From: Luteimonas deserti
GTDB taxonomy: Bacteria > Pseudomonadota > Gammaproteobacteria > Xanthomonadales > Xanthomonadaceae
DNA: 64,000 nucleotides
Assembly: GCF_013425765.1 (NCBI RefSeq)
Contig: NZ_JACCJZ010000015.1
Span: 62,001-126,000, forward strand
Reading direction: 5' to 3'
Under the pieces are notes generated by a model. The model saw only the letters and a list, made by a program, of their open reading frames with translations, had not been told where the DNA came from and made no database searches. This document shows, one piece after another, positions 44,673 to 53,708 of this stretch. Made by a program: the position numbers and the translations under genes. Each line of letters starts with the position of its first letter. The stretch's first letter is position 1.

Positions 44673-47197
44673 GCCGGCTGCTGCGGCGCTTGCATCAGCA
44701 GATCGATCACGCGCGCCGCGAGCTGGCGCGGCGTGCGCTCGGCGTCTTCCTCCGAGGCGAGAATCGGTCCCACGCAGGCCGGGCAGCCGGCACGGCAACT
44801 GCAGCCGGCGACCAGCGCCGCGGCCTTGTGAAGCAGTTCGTCGCGACGCTCGAACAGCGGTGACGACAGGCCCACGCCGCCGGGATAGTTGTCGTAGAGA
44901 TACAGCGTCGGCGCGAACCGCCCGAGCAACTCGATCGACGTGCTGCTGCCGTCGCCATCGCGCAACTGACCGCGGCCGCGCTGGTCGGCGGTCGCGAACC
45001 AGGTGCCGTCGCCACTGCCCACCGCCTTCTGCAGATCCCGGCTCTCGGCCATCACCGCGACCTGCGCCACCAGATGCAGCGCATACGACGCGCCGAGGAA
45101 GCCGTCGAGCGCCTCGTGACGCGCATCGAACGCACGGTCCAGCGCCTGCTGCGGCAGCTGCCACCACACCGCGCTGGTGTGCAGTTCCTGATCGGGCAGA
45201 TTCACCGGCCCGTAGCCGATGTTCTCGTGGGTGTGGAAGCGGATCTTCTTGTAGCCCGACACACGCCGCACCACGTGCACTTCACCCAGGTGCGCGCTGC
45301 CCTGCCCGGCATCGGCCTGCTCCTCGTCATCGAGGACTTTCAGCTTGGTGTAGTCGATCGCGTCGGTGTAGTAGTCGACGTTGGTCCGCGTGACGTAGGC
45401 CTTGCGGCCCTCCCAGTCGAGACGCTCCACCTGGAAGGGCTCGGACTGGATCATGTGGATCGCGCCCTCGTACAAAGTGAGCGCGGCGGCCGAATAATCG
45501 ACCTCGGCGATGATCGTCTGGCGCCCGTCGGTGCGGTCGACGACGACGAAGTTGCCGTCGGCGACCGAGCGCAGGTTCACCGCCTGCGCCGGATAGCTGT
45601 CGGCGATCCACTCCCAGCGGTCGCCCTCGTGATGCAGCACCCCGGATTCGGCCAGCACCTCCAGCCACGGCATCGGCGCGACGGGCCCGAACATGTCGCC
45701 ATCGACGAACGGCAGCTCGAACGCGGCGCAGCGGATGTGGTCGAGCAGGATCAGCGGCTGGTCGGGTTCGATGCGCGCGTGTTCGGGATTGGCCTCGGCG
45801 AAGAACTCCGGATGCCGCACCACGTACTGGTCCATCGGCTCGGAGCTGGCCACCAGTACGCCGACCGAGGGTTGCTGCCGGCGACCGGCGCGGCCGAAGC
45901 GCTGCCAGGTCGCCGAGATGCTGCCCGGATAGCCGTTGAGCACCACGACATCGAGACTGCCGATATCGACGCCCAGTTCCAGCGCCGAGGTACTGACGAT
46001 GCCGTCGATGTTGCCCGCGCGCATTTCGCGCTCGGCCGCGCGGCGCTCGGTCGGCAAGTAGCCGCCGCGGTAGGCGCGGATGCGTTTCGGCTTGCGCGGG
46101 TCGTGGTCGAAGACCTCCTTCAGATACTTGGTCAGCACTTCCACCATCAGCCGGGTCTGGCAGAACACCAGGGTCTTGAGGCCCGCGCGAATCGCCATGC
46201 GTGCGATGCGGTTGGACTGCGAACGCGCCGAGGCGCGCAGGCCGAGATCGGGATTGACCACCGGCGGATTCCACAGCAGCACGTGCTTGTCGCCGCGCGG
46301 CGCCCCGGATTCGAGAATCGCTTCGAGCGCGGCATCGTCCACTTCCACCAGCGCAGCACCGTGCTCGCGCGCGTTGCCGATCGTCGCCGAGCACAGGATG
46401 AACTGCGGCGTCACGCCATAGAACGCGCAGACGCGCTTGAGCCGACGGATCACGTTGGCGACGTGCGAGCCGAACACGCCGCGGTAGGTGTGGATCTCGT
46501 CGATCACGACAAAGCGCAGGTTCTCGAAGAACTGCGCCCACTTGGTGTGATGCGGCAGGATCGCCTGGTGCAGCATGTCCGGATTGCTGACCACGATGTC
46601 GCCGTTGATGCGGATCGCCTGGCGGGCATCGCCCGGCGTGTCGCCATCGAACGTCGCCGCGCGCAGGCCCAGCTCGCCGGCCTTGTTGAGTTCCAGCAGC
46701 TCGGCCACCTGGTCCTGGGCCAGCGCCTTGGTCGGGAACAGATACAGCGCCTTGCTGCGCGCGGTGATCGCCGCCGACAGCACGGGCAGCGTGTAGCACA
46801 GCGATTTGCCCGAGGCCGTCGGGGTCGCGACCACCAGATGGCGTCCCGCCTGCGTCGCCGCCCAGGCCTCGGCCTGGTGGCGGTACAGCCGGTCGATGCC
46901 ACGACTGCGCAACGCGCGTGCCAGGGCCTCGGGCACGTCGTCGGGGAGCGGCGCGTATTCGCCGGCCTGGCCGGGCAGCAGGAGCGTGCCGGTGACGCGG
47001 CCGGGATACTTGGCCGCGAGCTTCGTGGCAAGGGCGCTCCCGGTCGCGGACTCGCCTGTGGTGACGAGGGCCTGCACAGGCTTGAGGATCGCGTTCAGAA
47101 CCTGCTCCGGCGCGTGGAAGAAAACGGCGCCCAGCGTGACCGCCCGGCGTCTCATTCCCCGAGACTGGCCGCCGCGCGGCGCACGCTTCACGGCCAT
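44669..47197 (-). CDS. DEAD/DEAH helicase of the YprA/MrfA family with C-terminal DUF1998
   Basis: 842-residue SF2 helicase. Motifs: HQAEAW (Q-like region), Walker A TPTASGKS (about residue 125), DEIH in VVIDEIHTYRG, SAT in LCSATIGNARE, QTRLMV, then STSALELGVDIGSLD, and RAGRRQQ. The DUF1998 C-terminus has the Cys cluster GCSCRAGCPACVGP with Cys799, 801, 805 and 808, as in MrfA, where it binds metal. In B. subtilis MrfA-MrfB repair mitomycin C damage independently of UvrABC. Start ATG 47197 is the longest credible; the ATG 14 codons later (MRRRAVTLG) is an alternative. Divergent from the PfpI gene. Confidence 0.92.
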   Translation of the reverse strand: MAVKRAPRGGQSRGMRRRAVTLGAVFFHAPEQVLNAILKPVQALVTTGESATGSALATKLAAKYPGRVTGTLLLPGQAGEYAPLPDDVPEALARALRSRGIDRLYRHQAEAWAATQAGRHLVVATPTASGKSLCYTLPVLSAAITARSKALYLFPTKALAQDQVAELLELNKAGELGLRAATFDGDTPGDARQAIRINGDIVVSNPDMLHQAILPHHTKWAQFFENLRFVVIDEIHTYRGVFGSHVANVIRRLKRVCAFYGVTPQFILCSATIGNAREHGAALVEVDDAALEAILESGAPRGDKHVLLWNPPVVNPDLGLRASARSQSNRIARMAIRAGLKTLVFCQTRLMVEVLTKYLKEVFDHDPRKPKRIRAYRGGYLPTERRAAEREMRAGNIDGIVSTSALELGVDIGSLDVVVLNGYPGSISATWQRFGRAGRRQQPSVGVLVASSEPMDQYVVRHPEFFAEANPEHARIEPDQPLILLDHIRCAAFELPFVDGDMFGPVAPMPWLEVLAESGVLHHEGDRWEWIADSYPAQAVNLRSVADGNFVVVDRTDGRQTIIAEVDYSAAALTLYEGAIHMIQSEPFQVERLDWEGRKAYVTRTNVDYYTDAIDYTKLKVLDDEEQADAGQGSAHLGEVHVVRRVSGYKKIRFHTHENIGYGPVNLPDQELHTSAVWWQLPQQALDRAFDARHEALDGFLGASYALHLVAQVAVMAESRDLQKAVGSGDGTWFATADQRGRGQLRDGDGSSTSIELLGRFAPTLYLYDNYPGGVGLSSPLFERRDELLHKAAALVAGCSCRAGCPACVGPILASEEDAERTPRQLAARVIDLLMQAPQQPA

Positions 47198-47248
47198 GGC
47201 ACCGTTGGCTGCCTAGCATCCGGTGCTCCTTTCCCTCAGGAGCACCCC

Positions 47249-47788
47249 ATGCAGAACCTCGACGGCAAGAAGATCGCCATCCTCGCCACCGACGGCTTCG
47301 AACAGTCCGAACTCGAGCAGCCGCTCAAGGCCCTGCGCGAGGCCGGCGCCCACGTCGATGTCATCACCCCCGGCGATGCCGGCTCGATCAAGGGCTGGGA
47401 CAAGAAGGACTGGGGACGCAGCGTCGATGTGGACGTGCCACTGGCCAAGGCAAACCCCGACAGCTACGACGCCCTGGTCCTGCCGGGCGGCCAGATGAAC
47501 CCGGACGTCCTGCGCGCCGACGAAGATGCGGTCGCCTTCGTCCGCACATTCGGCGAGTCCGGCAAGCCGGTCGCCGCGATCTGCCACGGCCCGTGGCTGC
47601 TGGTCGAAAGCGGTCTGGCCAAAGGTCGCAAGGTCACGTCCTGGCCGTCGGTGAAGACCGACCTCGTCAATGCCGGCGCGCAGTGGGAAGATTCGGAGGT
47701 CGTGGTCGACGGCAACCTGATCACCAGCCGCAAGCCGGACGACCTGCCGGCGTTCAACGCCGCGATCGCCAAGGCGGTCGCCGGCTGA
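47249..47788 (+). CDS. DJ-1/PfpI family protein (YhbO-like)
   Basis: 179-residue class I glutamine-amidotransferase-like protein. The nucleophile elbow is VAAICHGPWLL with Cys112 and His113, and the Glu near residue 18 (GFEQSEL) matches the conserved acid. The sequence KKIAILATDGFEQSEL with GWDKKDWG is close to E. coli YhbO and P. furiosus PfpI, reported as stress-protective proteins or methylglyoxal-handling enzymes. Start ATG 47249 follows CAGGAGC. It lies 25 bp before the MAPEG gene on the same strand and is probably co-transcribed with it. Confidence 0.94.
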   Translation: MQNLDGKKIAILATDGFEQSELEQPLKALREAGAHVDVITPGDAGSIKGWDKKDWGRSVDVDVPLAKANPDSYDALVLPGGQMNPDVLRADEDAVAFVRTFGESGKPVAAICHGPWLLVESGLAKGRKVTSWPSVKTDLVNAGAQWEDSEVVVDGNLITSRKPDDLPAFNAAIAKAVAG

Positions 47789-47813
47789 CACCCGCCGCGA
47801 CGGAGCTCGGACG

Positions 47814-48203
47814 ATGACGATCGAACTGCAAGTGCTGGCTTGGGCGATCGTCCTGGGCCTCGTTCATATCGGCGTCGCCGCCGCGTTTGCCACCTGGCAG
47901 CGCGGCGTGCGTTGGAACGCCGGAAACCGCGATGCGGAGGCGCCGCCGCTCCGGGGTGCCGCCGTCCGCACCGCGGCGGCCAGTCGCAACTTTCTCGAGA
48001 CCTTTCCCTTCTTCGTCGCAGCCGTGCTCGCGGTGGTCGTGGCCGGCCGTAGCGACCCGACGACGGCGCTCGGCGCCCAGGTCTACCTCTGGGCACGCAT
48101 CGCCTATCTCCCGATCTACGCGATCGGGATTCCGTACCTGCGCAGCCTCGTCTGGGTTGTCTCGTTGTGGGGCCTGTTGCAGGTGATCAAGGGCCTGTTC
48201 TGA
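47814..48203 (+). CDS. MAPEG family membrane protein
   Basis: 129-residue protein with four hydrophobic helices. N-terminal WAIVLGLVHIGVAAAFATWQRG, then the MAPEG motif RTAAASRNFLETFPFFVAAVLAVV and ARIAYLPIYAIGIPYLRSLVW, the conserved Arg/Tyr region. Family members include glutathione-linked eicosanoid enzymes; bacterial members have no established role. Start ATG 47814 with GGAG ten bases upstream. Stop followed immediately by unrelated sequence. Confidence 0.92.
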   Translation: MTIELQVLAWAIVLGLVHIGVAAAFATWQRGVRWNAGNRDAEAPPLRGAAVRTAAASRNFLETFPFFVAAVLAVVVAGRSDPTTALGAQVYLWARIAYLPIYAIGIPYLRSLVWVVSLWGLLQVIKGLF

Positions 48204-48366
48204 CGTGTCCGCGCTGCCCGCGGGTGACGCAGGGGTGCTGGGTGCCGGGCCCTATTCGGCAGCGTTCAGCCGGTGGCGCGTCTGTCATGGAAATCGCTCG
48301 ACAGGTTCACCAAGAACACACGAAACGCGCCGTAGCCTGCGCGCTCCCGATCACGGCACGACGCAG

Positions 48367-48600
48367 ATGGCTCGCTCCGATTCCGACCGTACACTGGTGC
48401 TTTCCCTCGGCCGAAACGGGCGCGCTTCGTACCCCGAACGCCCATGGGAGGAGATCGAACCTGTGCTGCGGCGCGTCTGGGAATTCGACAGCCGTCTGCG
48501 TGCCTGGCATGACGTCCGGGCGGACGTCCAGGCCGCATGGCAGGCCTTCGAGGTCCCCGCTCCCGCGGGCCGCCGACGCGGGTTCAGCCGCGCGGCCTGA
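48367..48600 (+). CDS. Small hypothetical protein
   Basis: Possible 77-residue protein from ATG 48367: MARSDSDRTLVLSLGRNGRA, then a Glu/Arg/Trp-rich part (PERPWEEIEPVLRRVW, LRAWHDVRADVQAAW) predicted to be helical, and a basic tail. It looks more protein-like than neighbouring frames, with few rare codons, but the ribosome site is weak and I recognise no family. An upstream in-frame ATG at 48205 would lie 1 bp after the MAPEG stop. Confidence 0.45.
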   Translation: MARSDSDRTLVLSLGRNGRASYPERPWEEIEPVLRRVWEFDSRLRAWHDVRADVQAAWQAFEVPAPAGRRRGFSRAA

Positions 48601-48800
48601 GCGTGACACGGGCCCTCGACGGGACCTCCGGATGATTGCTCCGTTGCGTGGCCCGATTCGGCTGCGTTGCTCCATGGAGCCCCGGAACGCGAACACACGT
48701 GCGGCCCGGGGCGAGCGGATGCTGGCGGATCGCGATTGCCCCGGCAGGCTGCCTGCGCCGTGCTTCACGGATGCAGGCGGCTAAGCCGCGTCGTGAACCG

Positions 48801-49034
48801 TCAGCGCACAGGACGCCGGTACAGCGCGGCGTTGATGCACGAGAACACGCTGACGACGAACCATCCGAAGGGCAGCAGCGAGACGGTGAGCAGCCAGGTC
48901 ACGGCGAATGCGATGCAGGCGGCGACGAACCACAGAATCGCCGAGAAGACCCGCCCCTGCACCAGTTGGCCAAGACCCGGCACGATGAAGCTGCAGATGG
49001 CGGCGATGACGTTGCCAGCGGAACCCTGACCCAT
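48801..49034 (-). CDS. Small membrane protein, TM2-like
   Basis: 77 residues from ATG 49034 (MGQGSAGNV). Two hydrophobic segments: AAICSFIVPGLGQLVQGRV, with the PGLGQ turn seen in TM2-like and related small membrane proteins, then SAILWFVAACIAFAVTWLLTV, ending in FSCINAALYRRP. The function is unknown. Longer in-frame starts would add basic sequence without a leader. Confidence 0.72.
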   Translation of the reverse strand: MGQGSAGNVIAAICSFIVPGLGQLVQGRVFSAILWFVAACIAFAVTWLLTVSLLPFGWFVVSVFSCINAALYRRPVR

Positions 49035-49654
49035 GTGACCACTCCCATGATGAATGGGCGAATGCTCGCGCAGGGCGCCACGCAGGAATGTGAAGAGTGC
49101 CGCGGGTGAACGCCCGCGACACATGCGCGGCGGCAATCGGGATCGGCTTCTTCATCTTTCGTACCGATGCGATGGTCGAGGTATCTGAGCGCGCAGGTCG
49201 CCTGAGAGGCGCCCAGCGCGGGCGGAGGCGCCTTCAGGCCGGCAGCGACTGTTCACGCACTTGGCTTCGACCGTCCTTCCCGACGCTCCAGCCCCCCCGG
49301 AACAACACCTGGTTTGCCACATGTCCGTTCCGCCCACGCCCGATACCGAGCTGGCGGGGCGCAGCGCGCGACCTGTGCCCGATACGGAGAGATCCCGCCA
49401 TGCGCACGCGCGTCCAGGGCATCTCCAACGCGCGCGCTGGCGCGGACGACGTTCCGGGAGCCGCGCACGTTCCGGTCGCTCGGCCCGCTGGCCGCGCCGG
49501 GCGCGCCGGTACGTTGTGCCACAGGATGTCAAACAGTGGTCCAAGCGATCTCTCGCTGCGCTCGGTCGCACGCGATGTCGAAACCGGCGCCCCTCGAACG
49601 TCGCTCGGATGCAACCGGATGTCCGGTGCCTCACGTCCAACCACGGAGTTTTCC
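49035..49654. other. Intergenic stretch without a recognised gene
   Basis: About 620 bp between a minus-strand and a plus-strand gene. The plus frame that runs into the DUF1428 gene is open, but has no domain or leader. No hairpin or repeat stands out. Confidence 0.45.
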
Positions 49655-50044
49655 ATGTCCTACATCGATGGTTTCGTCATCGCCGTTCCCACCGCCAATC
49701 GCGACAAGTTCGTCGAGCACGCGCGTATCGGGGATCCGTTCTTCATCGAGCTGGGCGCATTGCGCGTGCTCGAGTGCTGGGGCGACGATGTCCCCGACGG
49801 CACGCAGACCGACTTCCGCAAAGCCGTGCAGGCACGCGAGGATGAAACCGTGGTGTTCTCCTGGATCGAATGGCCTGACAAAGCCACCCGGGATGCGGCG
49901 TTCGCAAAAATGATGGATGGCAGCGATCCTCGCTTCGATCCGGAAAAAAATCCGATGCCGTTCGACGGCAAGCGGATGATCTTCGGCGGGTTCCGACCGT
50001 TGCTGGAGCTGCCCGCGCCCGACGCCGGCGCTGCGAAGCGCTGA
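49655..50044 (+). CDS. DUF1428 family protein (YbaA-like)
   Basis: 129-residue cytoplasmic protein. MSYIDGFVIAVPTANRDKFVE and FIELGALRVLECWGDDVPDG, with TDFRKAVQAREDETVVFSWIEWPDK and MPFDGKRMIFGGF, match DUF1428 (E. coli YbaA, dimeric alpha/beta-barrel fold). No enzymatic role is established. Start ATG 49655 follows GGAG; the long in-frame extension upstream is rejected. Converges with the glycine-zipper gene across a terminator. Confidence 0.94.
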   Translation: MSYIDGFVIAVPTANRDKFVEHARIGDPFFIELGALRVLECWGDDVPDGTQTDFRKAVQAREDETVVFSWIEWPDKATRDAAFAKMMDGSDPRFDPEKNPMPFDGKRMIFGGFRPLLELPAPDAGAAKR

Positions 50045-50091
50045 GGCCGGGCCGCCCGGGAACTCGACGATTCGCATTGCGCATAGAAAAA

Positions 50092-50115
50092 AGCGCACCC
50101 CCGGAGGGGTGCGCT
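50092..50115 (-). terminator. Intrinsic terminator of the glycine-zipper gene
   Basis: Perfect 10-bp stem AGCGCACCCC / GGGGTGCGCT with loop TCCG on the minus strand, followed by TTTTTTC. It lies 33 bp after the minus-strand stop and may also serve the convergent DUF1428 gene. Confidence 0.9.
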
Positions 50116-50147
50116 CGTGCGTCAAGCCTTCTGAACAGCGAAGCGGA

Positions 50148-50963
50148 TCAACCGACGCGGAACCGGTCTCCGCCATCGCGGCCGTCATCGCTGTACTGGC
50201 CCGAGCTGTAGTGGTCGTGTGACACGTACGCATGCTGCACGGCGGCCTTCGCGCGGTCCCACTCGAGCTTGGACGTGCCGCGGCGCGAACCCCAGTCGCG
50301 GGACAGTTCGCTCTCCAGCGAGTCGTCCCAGTTGCGGTCGGGATGACGCGAGCGCGCATACACGCCGTACCGGTAGGCGGGCTGGTAATCGTCGAAGCTG
50401 TCGTCCTCGCTGCGGTAATCGGCCTTCTCGAACTCCGAGCTGTGGTAAGCATCGCTGCGCTGGTAAAGGTCGTGCGTCCGCTCGGTCCGATCCCAGGCAT
50501 CGCGCACGGCCGGCTTGGCTTCGTCCCACGGAAGGCGAGAATCGCTGCGCGCGGACTCCCATTCCTCGCGCAAGGTCGCTTCGGACTCGTCCCAGCCGCG
50601 CGTGCGGTCGGCTTCGCGGGCCTGCAGGCCGAACCCGTAGGCCGGCGCGTAGTCACGGTCGTAGTCGTAATCGGACTTCACGTACGGACGTTCTGCGTGG
50701 GCTTCACGCCAGTACTCGGTTTCACCGGTGGGGTCGATACGCTCCGCGACGCCCTTGCCTACCGCGGCGCCCGCGACCACACCAACGGCCGCGCCGATCA
50801 GGGTTCCGACGGGGCCGAAGATCGTGCCTGCGGCCGCGCCCGCGGCTGCACCGCCCGCGATTCCACCCACACCCACACCGACGGGATGCGCGCCGGGCGC
50901 CTTGGTGATCGGATCGCGGTTCATGTCACGGCCTTCATCGCGGATTTCATCGTTGTTGCTCAT
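50148..50963 (-). CDS. Glycine-zipper protein with an internal tandem duplication
   Basis: 271 residues, no signal peptide. Residues about 27-75 form a Gly/Ala zipper (GGIAGGAAAGAAAGTIFGPVGT), likely membrane-inserting. After it come two related modules of about 53 residues (105-157 and 193-246): Y-x-PAY-x-(F/Y)-G, then Arg and Trp, then a Leu-rich helix, WDEAK/WDRAK and a final Ala-(W/Y). Between them is an acidic, Tyr-rich linker (YHSSEFEKADYRSEDDSF). The modules resemble each other but have diverged, so this is an old duplication. Strongly charged and rich in Asp, Arg and Tyr. Similar proteins are known in xanthomonads without a function; stress or envelope roles are guesses. Confidence 0.82.
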   Translation of the reverse strand: MSNNDEIRDEGRDMNRDPITKAPGAHPVGVGVGGIAGGAAAGAAAGTIFGPVGTLIGAAVGVVAGAAVGKGVAERIDPTGETEYWREAHAERPYVKSDYDYDRDYAPAYGFGLQAREADRTRGWDESEATLREEWESARSDSRLPWDEAKPAVRDAWDRTERTHDLYQRSDAYHSSEFEKADYRSEDDSFDDYQPAYRYGVYARSRHPDRNWDDSLESELSRDWGSRRGTSKLEWDRAKAAVQHAYVSHDHYSSGQYSDDGRDGGDRFRVG

Positions 50964-51051
50964 GAGCGCTCACTCCAGGGGATGTGCATCCACCCTGCGC
51001 GAGGCAGGATGAAGCCGCCGTGGGGGAAGACAGAATGGGCGCGTTCGCCGT

Positions 51052-51564
51052 TCAGGCATCACGCCCGCTGATGTCTTCGCCTGTGGGCGCCGCGCGGGCG
51101 GGATGATGCATGCGCGGAATCGCACGTACGACCAGAAGCGCGACGATGGTGGTGATCAGCGCGACCATCTCCTGGCCCATCCCGGCGGCCATGCCGATCG
51201 CTGCGGTCATCCAGACACCGGCTGCGGTGGTCAGGCCTTCGATCCGCTCGTCCTTGTCGAGCTTGAGGATCGCCCCTGCGCCCAGGAAACCGATCCCGGA
51301 GACGATGCCCTGCATCACGCGTGTCACCTCGTCACCGCCGATGCCGGCCATCAGGGGCGCCAGCACGAACAGCGCCGAGCCGATGGACACCAGGATATGG
51401 GTCTTGAGGCCGGCGGGGCGGCCCTTGTTCTCGCGCTCCCACCCGACGATTCCGCCCAGAAGGGCGGCGACCAGCACGCGGACGATGATCGTAGTCAGGG
51501 TATCGACATCGGGAACCGCGAGCTCCCGGGCCAGCGCGTTGCCGATCTGCGCGACTACCGACAT
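51052..51564 (-). CDS. MgtC/SapB family membrane protein
   Basis: 170-residue inner-membrane protein with about five helices. RVLVAALLGGIVGWERENKGRPAGLKTHILVSIG, split across two helices, is the MgtC signature, followed by GIGFLGAGAILK and LTTAAGVWMTAAIGMA. MgtC in Salmonella supports growth at low magnesium and inside macrophages; in non-pathogens the role is uncertain. Only the SapB membrane domain is present; the soluble C-terminal domain of Salmonella MgtC is missing. Start ATG 51564. Divergent from the OYE reductase gene. Confidence 0.95.
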   Translation of the reverse strand: MSVVAQIGNALARELAVPDVDTLTTIIVRVLVAALLGGIVGWERENKGRPAGLKTHILVSIGSALFVLAPLMAGIGGDEVTRVMQGIVSGIGFLGAGAILKLDKDERIEGLTTAAGVWMTAAIGMAAGMGQEMVALITTIVALLVVRAIPRMHHPARAAPTGEDISGRDA

Positions 51565-51820
51565 CCGGCACCCCCCGGTCGGCGTCGAACGGAGTCCCGG
51601 GGGGACGCGGCGGTTTCGGACATCGCAGCTCGTCTCTGAAGAATTGCACGGACCCTAGCGTCGTGACAGTTGCATGACAGTGAATGCCGTCCGCATCCCG
51701 GGTCCGGACACGGGCAGCGAACCGGGCGCAACGCTGCATCCCGGGAGCCTGCACCCGGGGGCGCTTGAATCCGGCCGGCACGACGGCACCTTGGAAGCCC
51801 CCTACGCAGGACTCTCTTTC

Positions 51821-52930
51821 ATGCCCACCCTGTTCGATCCGCTGAGCGCAGGCGCCCTCGATCTCGCCAACCGCATCGTGATGGCACCGCTGACCCGCAA
51901 CCGCGCGCCGGGTGCGGTCCCCCAGCCCAGGACCGCGCAGTACTACGCCCAGCGCGCGACGGCGGGCCTGTTGATCACCGAGGCGACCGCGATCAGCCAT
52001 CAGGGCCAGGGCTATGCCGACGTCCCGGGGCTCTACGCCCCCGACCAGGTTGCCGGGTGGCGGCGGGTGACCGACGCGGTGCATGCAGAGGGCGGACGCA
52101 TCGTCGTGCAGCTGTGGCACGTGGGACGCATCTCGCACACGTCGCTGCAGCCGGACGGCGGGGCGCCGGTGGCCCCGTCGGCGATCCGCGCCGACAGCAA
52201 GACCTTCGTGCTGGACGCGCATGGCGGCCGGTTCGTGCCCACGTCGATGCCCCGCGCGCTCGACACCGACGAGATTCCCGGCATCGTCGAGGACTACCGG
52301 CGCGCTGCACGGGCCGCGATCGAGGCCGGCTTCGACGGCGTGGAAGTGCATGCCGCCAACGGCTACCTGATCGACCAGTTCCTGCGCGGTGGCAGCAACA
52401 CGCGCGAGGATGCCTACGGCGGGTCTGTGGCCAATCGTGCGCGCCTTCTGGAGGAGGTCACGCGTGCCGTGGCCGACGAGATTGGTGGTGCACGCACCGG
52501 AATCCGGCTTTCGCCGGTCACACCTGCCAACGATGCCCGTGACGACGCGCCGCAAGCCCTGTTCACCCATGTGGTCGAGCGCCTGGCGCCGCTGGGCCTG
52601 GCCTTCGTACACGTGATCGAAGGGGCCACCGGGGGCGATCGCAGCTATTCGCAGGGCGACGCACCCTTCGACTACGACGCATTGAAAGCCGCGTATGCCG
52701 GCGCCGGCGGCACAGGCGCATGGATCGTCAACAACGGCTACGACCGCAGCGCCGCCGAGGCCGCCATCGGCTCCGGTAGAGCGGACGCCGTGGCGTTCGG
52801 CCGCCCCTTCATCGCGAATCCTGATCTGGTACGGCGTCTGCGGGACGACGCGCCGCTCAATGTGCCGGATCCGGCGACGTTCTATGGCGGAGACGACGCC
52901 GGCTATACCGACTATCCCGCCCTCGATTGA
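51821..52930 (+). CDS. Old yellow enzyme-family alkene reductase (NemA-like)
   Basis: 369-residue FMN-dependent reductase that uses NADPH to reduce activated C=C bonds, nitro compounds or quinones. MPTLFDPLSAGALDLANRIVMAPLTRNRA opens the TIM barrel; VVQLWHVGRISHTS carries the substrate-contact and Trp/His region, VEVHAANGYLIDQFLR the catalytic HxxN-type motif, and ADAVAFGRPFIANPDLV the FMN-phosphate end. Start ATG 51821 matches the family N-terminus; the in-frame ATG at 51674 would add 49 low-complexity residues and is rejected. No regulator is adjacent. Confidence 0.95.
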   Translation: MPTLFDPLSAGALDLANRIVMAPLTRNRAPGAVPQPRTAQYYAQRATAGLLITEATAISHQGQGYADVPGLYAPDQVAGWRRVTDAVHAEGGRIVVQLWHVGRISHTSLQPDGGAPVAPSAIRADSKTFVLDAHGGRFVPTSMPRALDTDEIPGIVEDYRRAARAAIEAGFDGVEVHAANGYLIDQFLRGGSNTREDAYGGSVANRARLLEEVTRAVADEIGGARTGIRLSPVTPANDARDDAPQALFTHVVERLAPLGLAFVHVIEGATGGDRSYSQGDAPFDYDALKAAYAGAGGTGAWIVNNGYDRSAAEAAIGSGRADAVAFGRPFIANPDLVRRLRDDAPLNVPDPATFYGGDDAGYTDYPALD

Positions 52931-53120
52931 CGCCGGGCGCGCGAAGCGCGCAACACGCGCCGGTGGCGTGCCTGTCGTTCCGCCTGGAGAGCGGCGGGTG
53001 CAGGCATCGCTCCGACGGTGCGCAATGCCCGGGCGTGCGGCCGCCGGCCCGGCGATCACCTCGCCTGCTCGGCCGGGTCATTCCACGCTTACGACGCAAG
53101 GCGTCGTCAGCGCGAGGCCG

Positions 53121-53489
53121 CTATTCCGGCCGCGTCGGCGGCGCGGTCTGGATTTCCTGTCCTGTCGCGGGATCGCGGGCGCGGCCGGGGACGATCTCAC
53201 GCGCCCCGGGCAGGACCCGTCCCCGGGCATCACGAACGGTGGCCGGCATCGGCGGTGAGGGGACAGGCGCCACAGTGGGTCCAGCCTCGGACGGACCGGC
53301 GGCAGGAATGGCCGGCGACGTCCGCGCTCGCTGCGCGGGCGTCGCCGGTACCGCGGTCGGAGCCGGGCCGCTCAGGCCGGTGTCCGCCGGCCGCGATGCA
53401 GGTGGCGGGGTCTGCAGCGTCTGCGCCTGGGCACCGACGCACAGCAGAAGCAGGACGGCGGGGGTCATGCGGAACGTCGCGCGGATCAT
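53121..53489 (-). CDS. Small exported Pro/Ala-rich protein
   Basis: 122 residues from ATG 53489. Signal peptide MIRATFRMTPAVLLLLCVGAQA, then a disordered Pro/Ala/Thr-rich body (residues about 25-90) and a more ordered end: VRDARGRVLPGAREIVPGRA and DPATGQEIQTAPP. No family is recognised. The leader and the conserved-looking tail support a real gene. Confidence 0.55.
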   Translation of the reverse strand: MIRATFRMTPAVLLLLCVGAQAQTLQTPPPASRPADTGLSGPAPTAVPATPAQRARTSPAIPAAGPSEAGPTVAPVPSPPMPATVRDARGRVLPGAREIVPGRARDPATGQEIQTAPPTRPE

Positions 53490-53708
53490 GGCGCCTCCAG
53501 CGGATCTCGGGCTCCCGACCCTGGACCCGGGCGAGTGCACGTGCAATGAAACGTACTCACGGGCGCGACGCATCGAGAGCGCGGGACGCATGTCGTAACC
53601 GGCTCCGCTCCGGACCTCGATCACCCCGCTCGACCGCCCCTGCATGCAGCCGCGGTGGCGCAGTCGGCGCCGCCCGCCGGGGCGCGCGCACGAGGCGCGT
53701 CGACGCCG

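Noticed and set aside
45074-47248. Long plus-strand extension upstream of the PfpI gene, opposite the helicase
   Set aside because: The real PfpI start at 47249 has a good ribosome site and aligns with the family; the extension is antisense to the helicase.
49035-49654. N-terminal extension of the DUF1428 protein
   Set aside because: The in-frame upstream sequence is Arg/Pro-rich with no domain, and the ATG at 49655 has a ribosome site and the family N-terminus.
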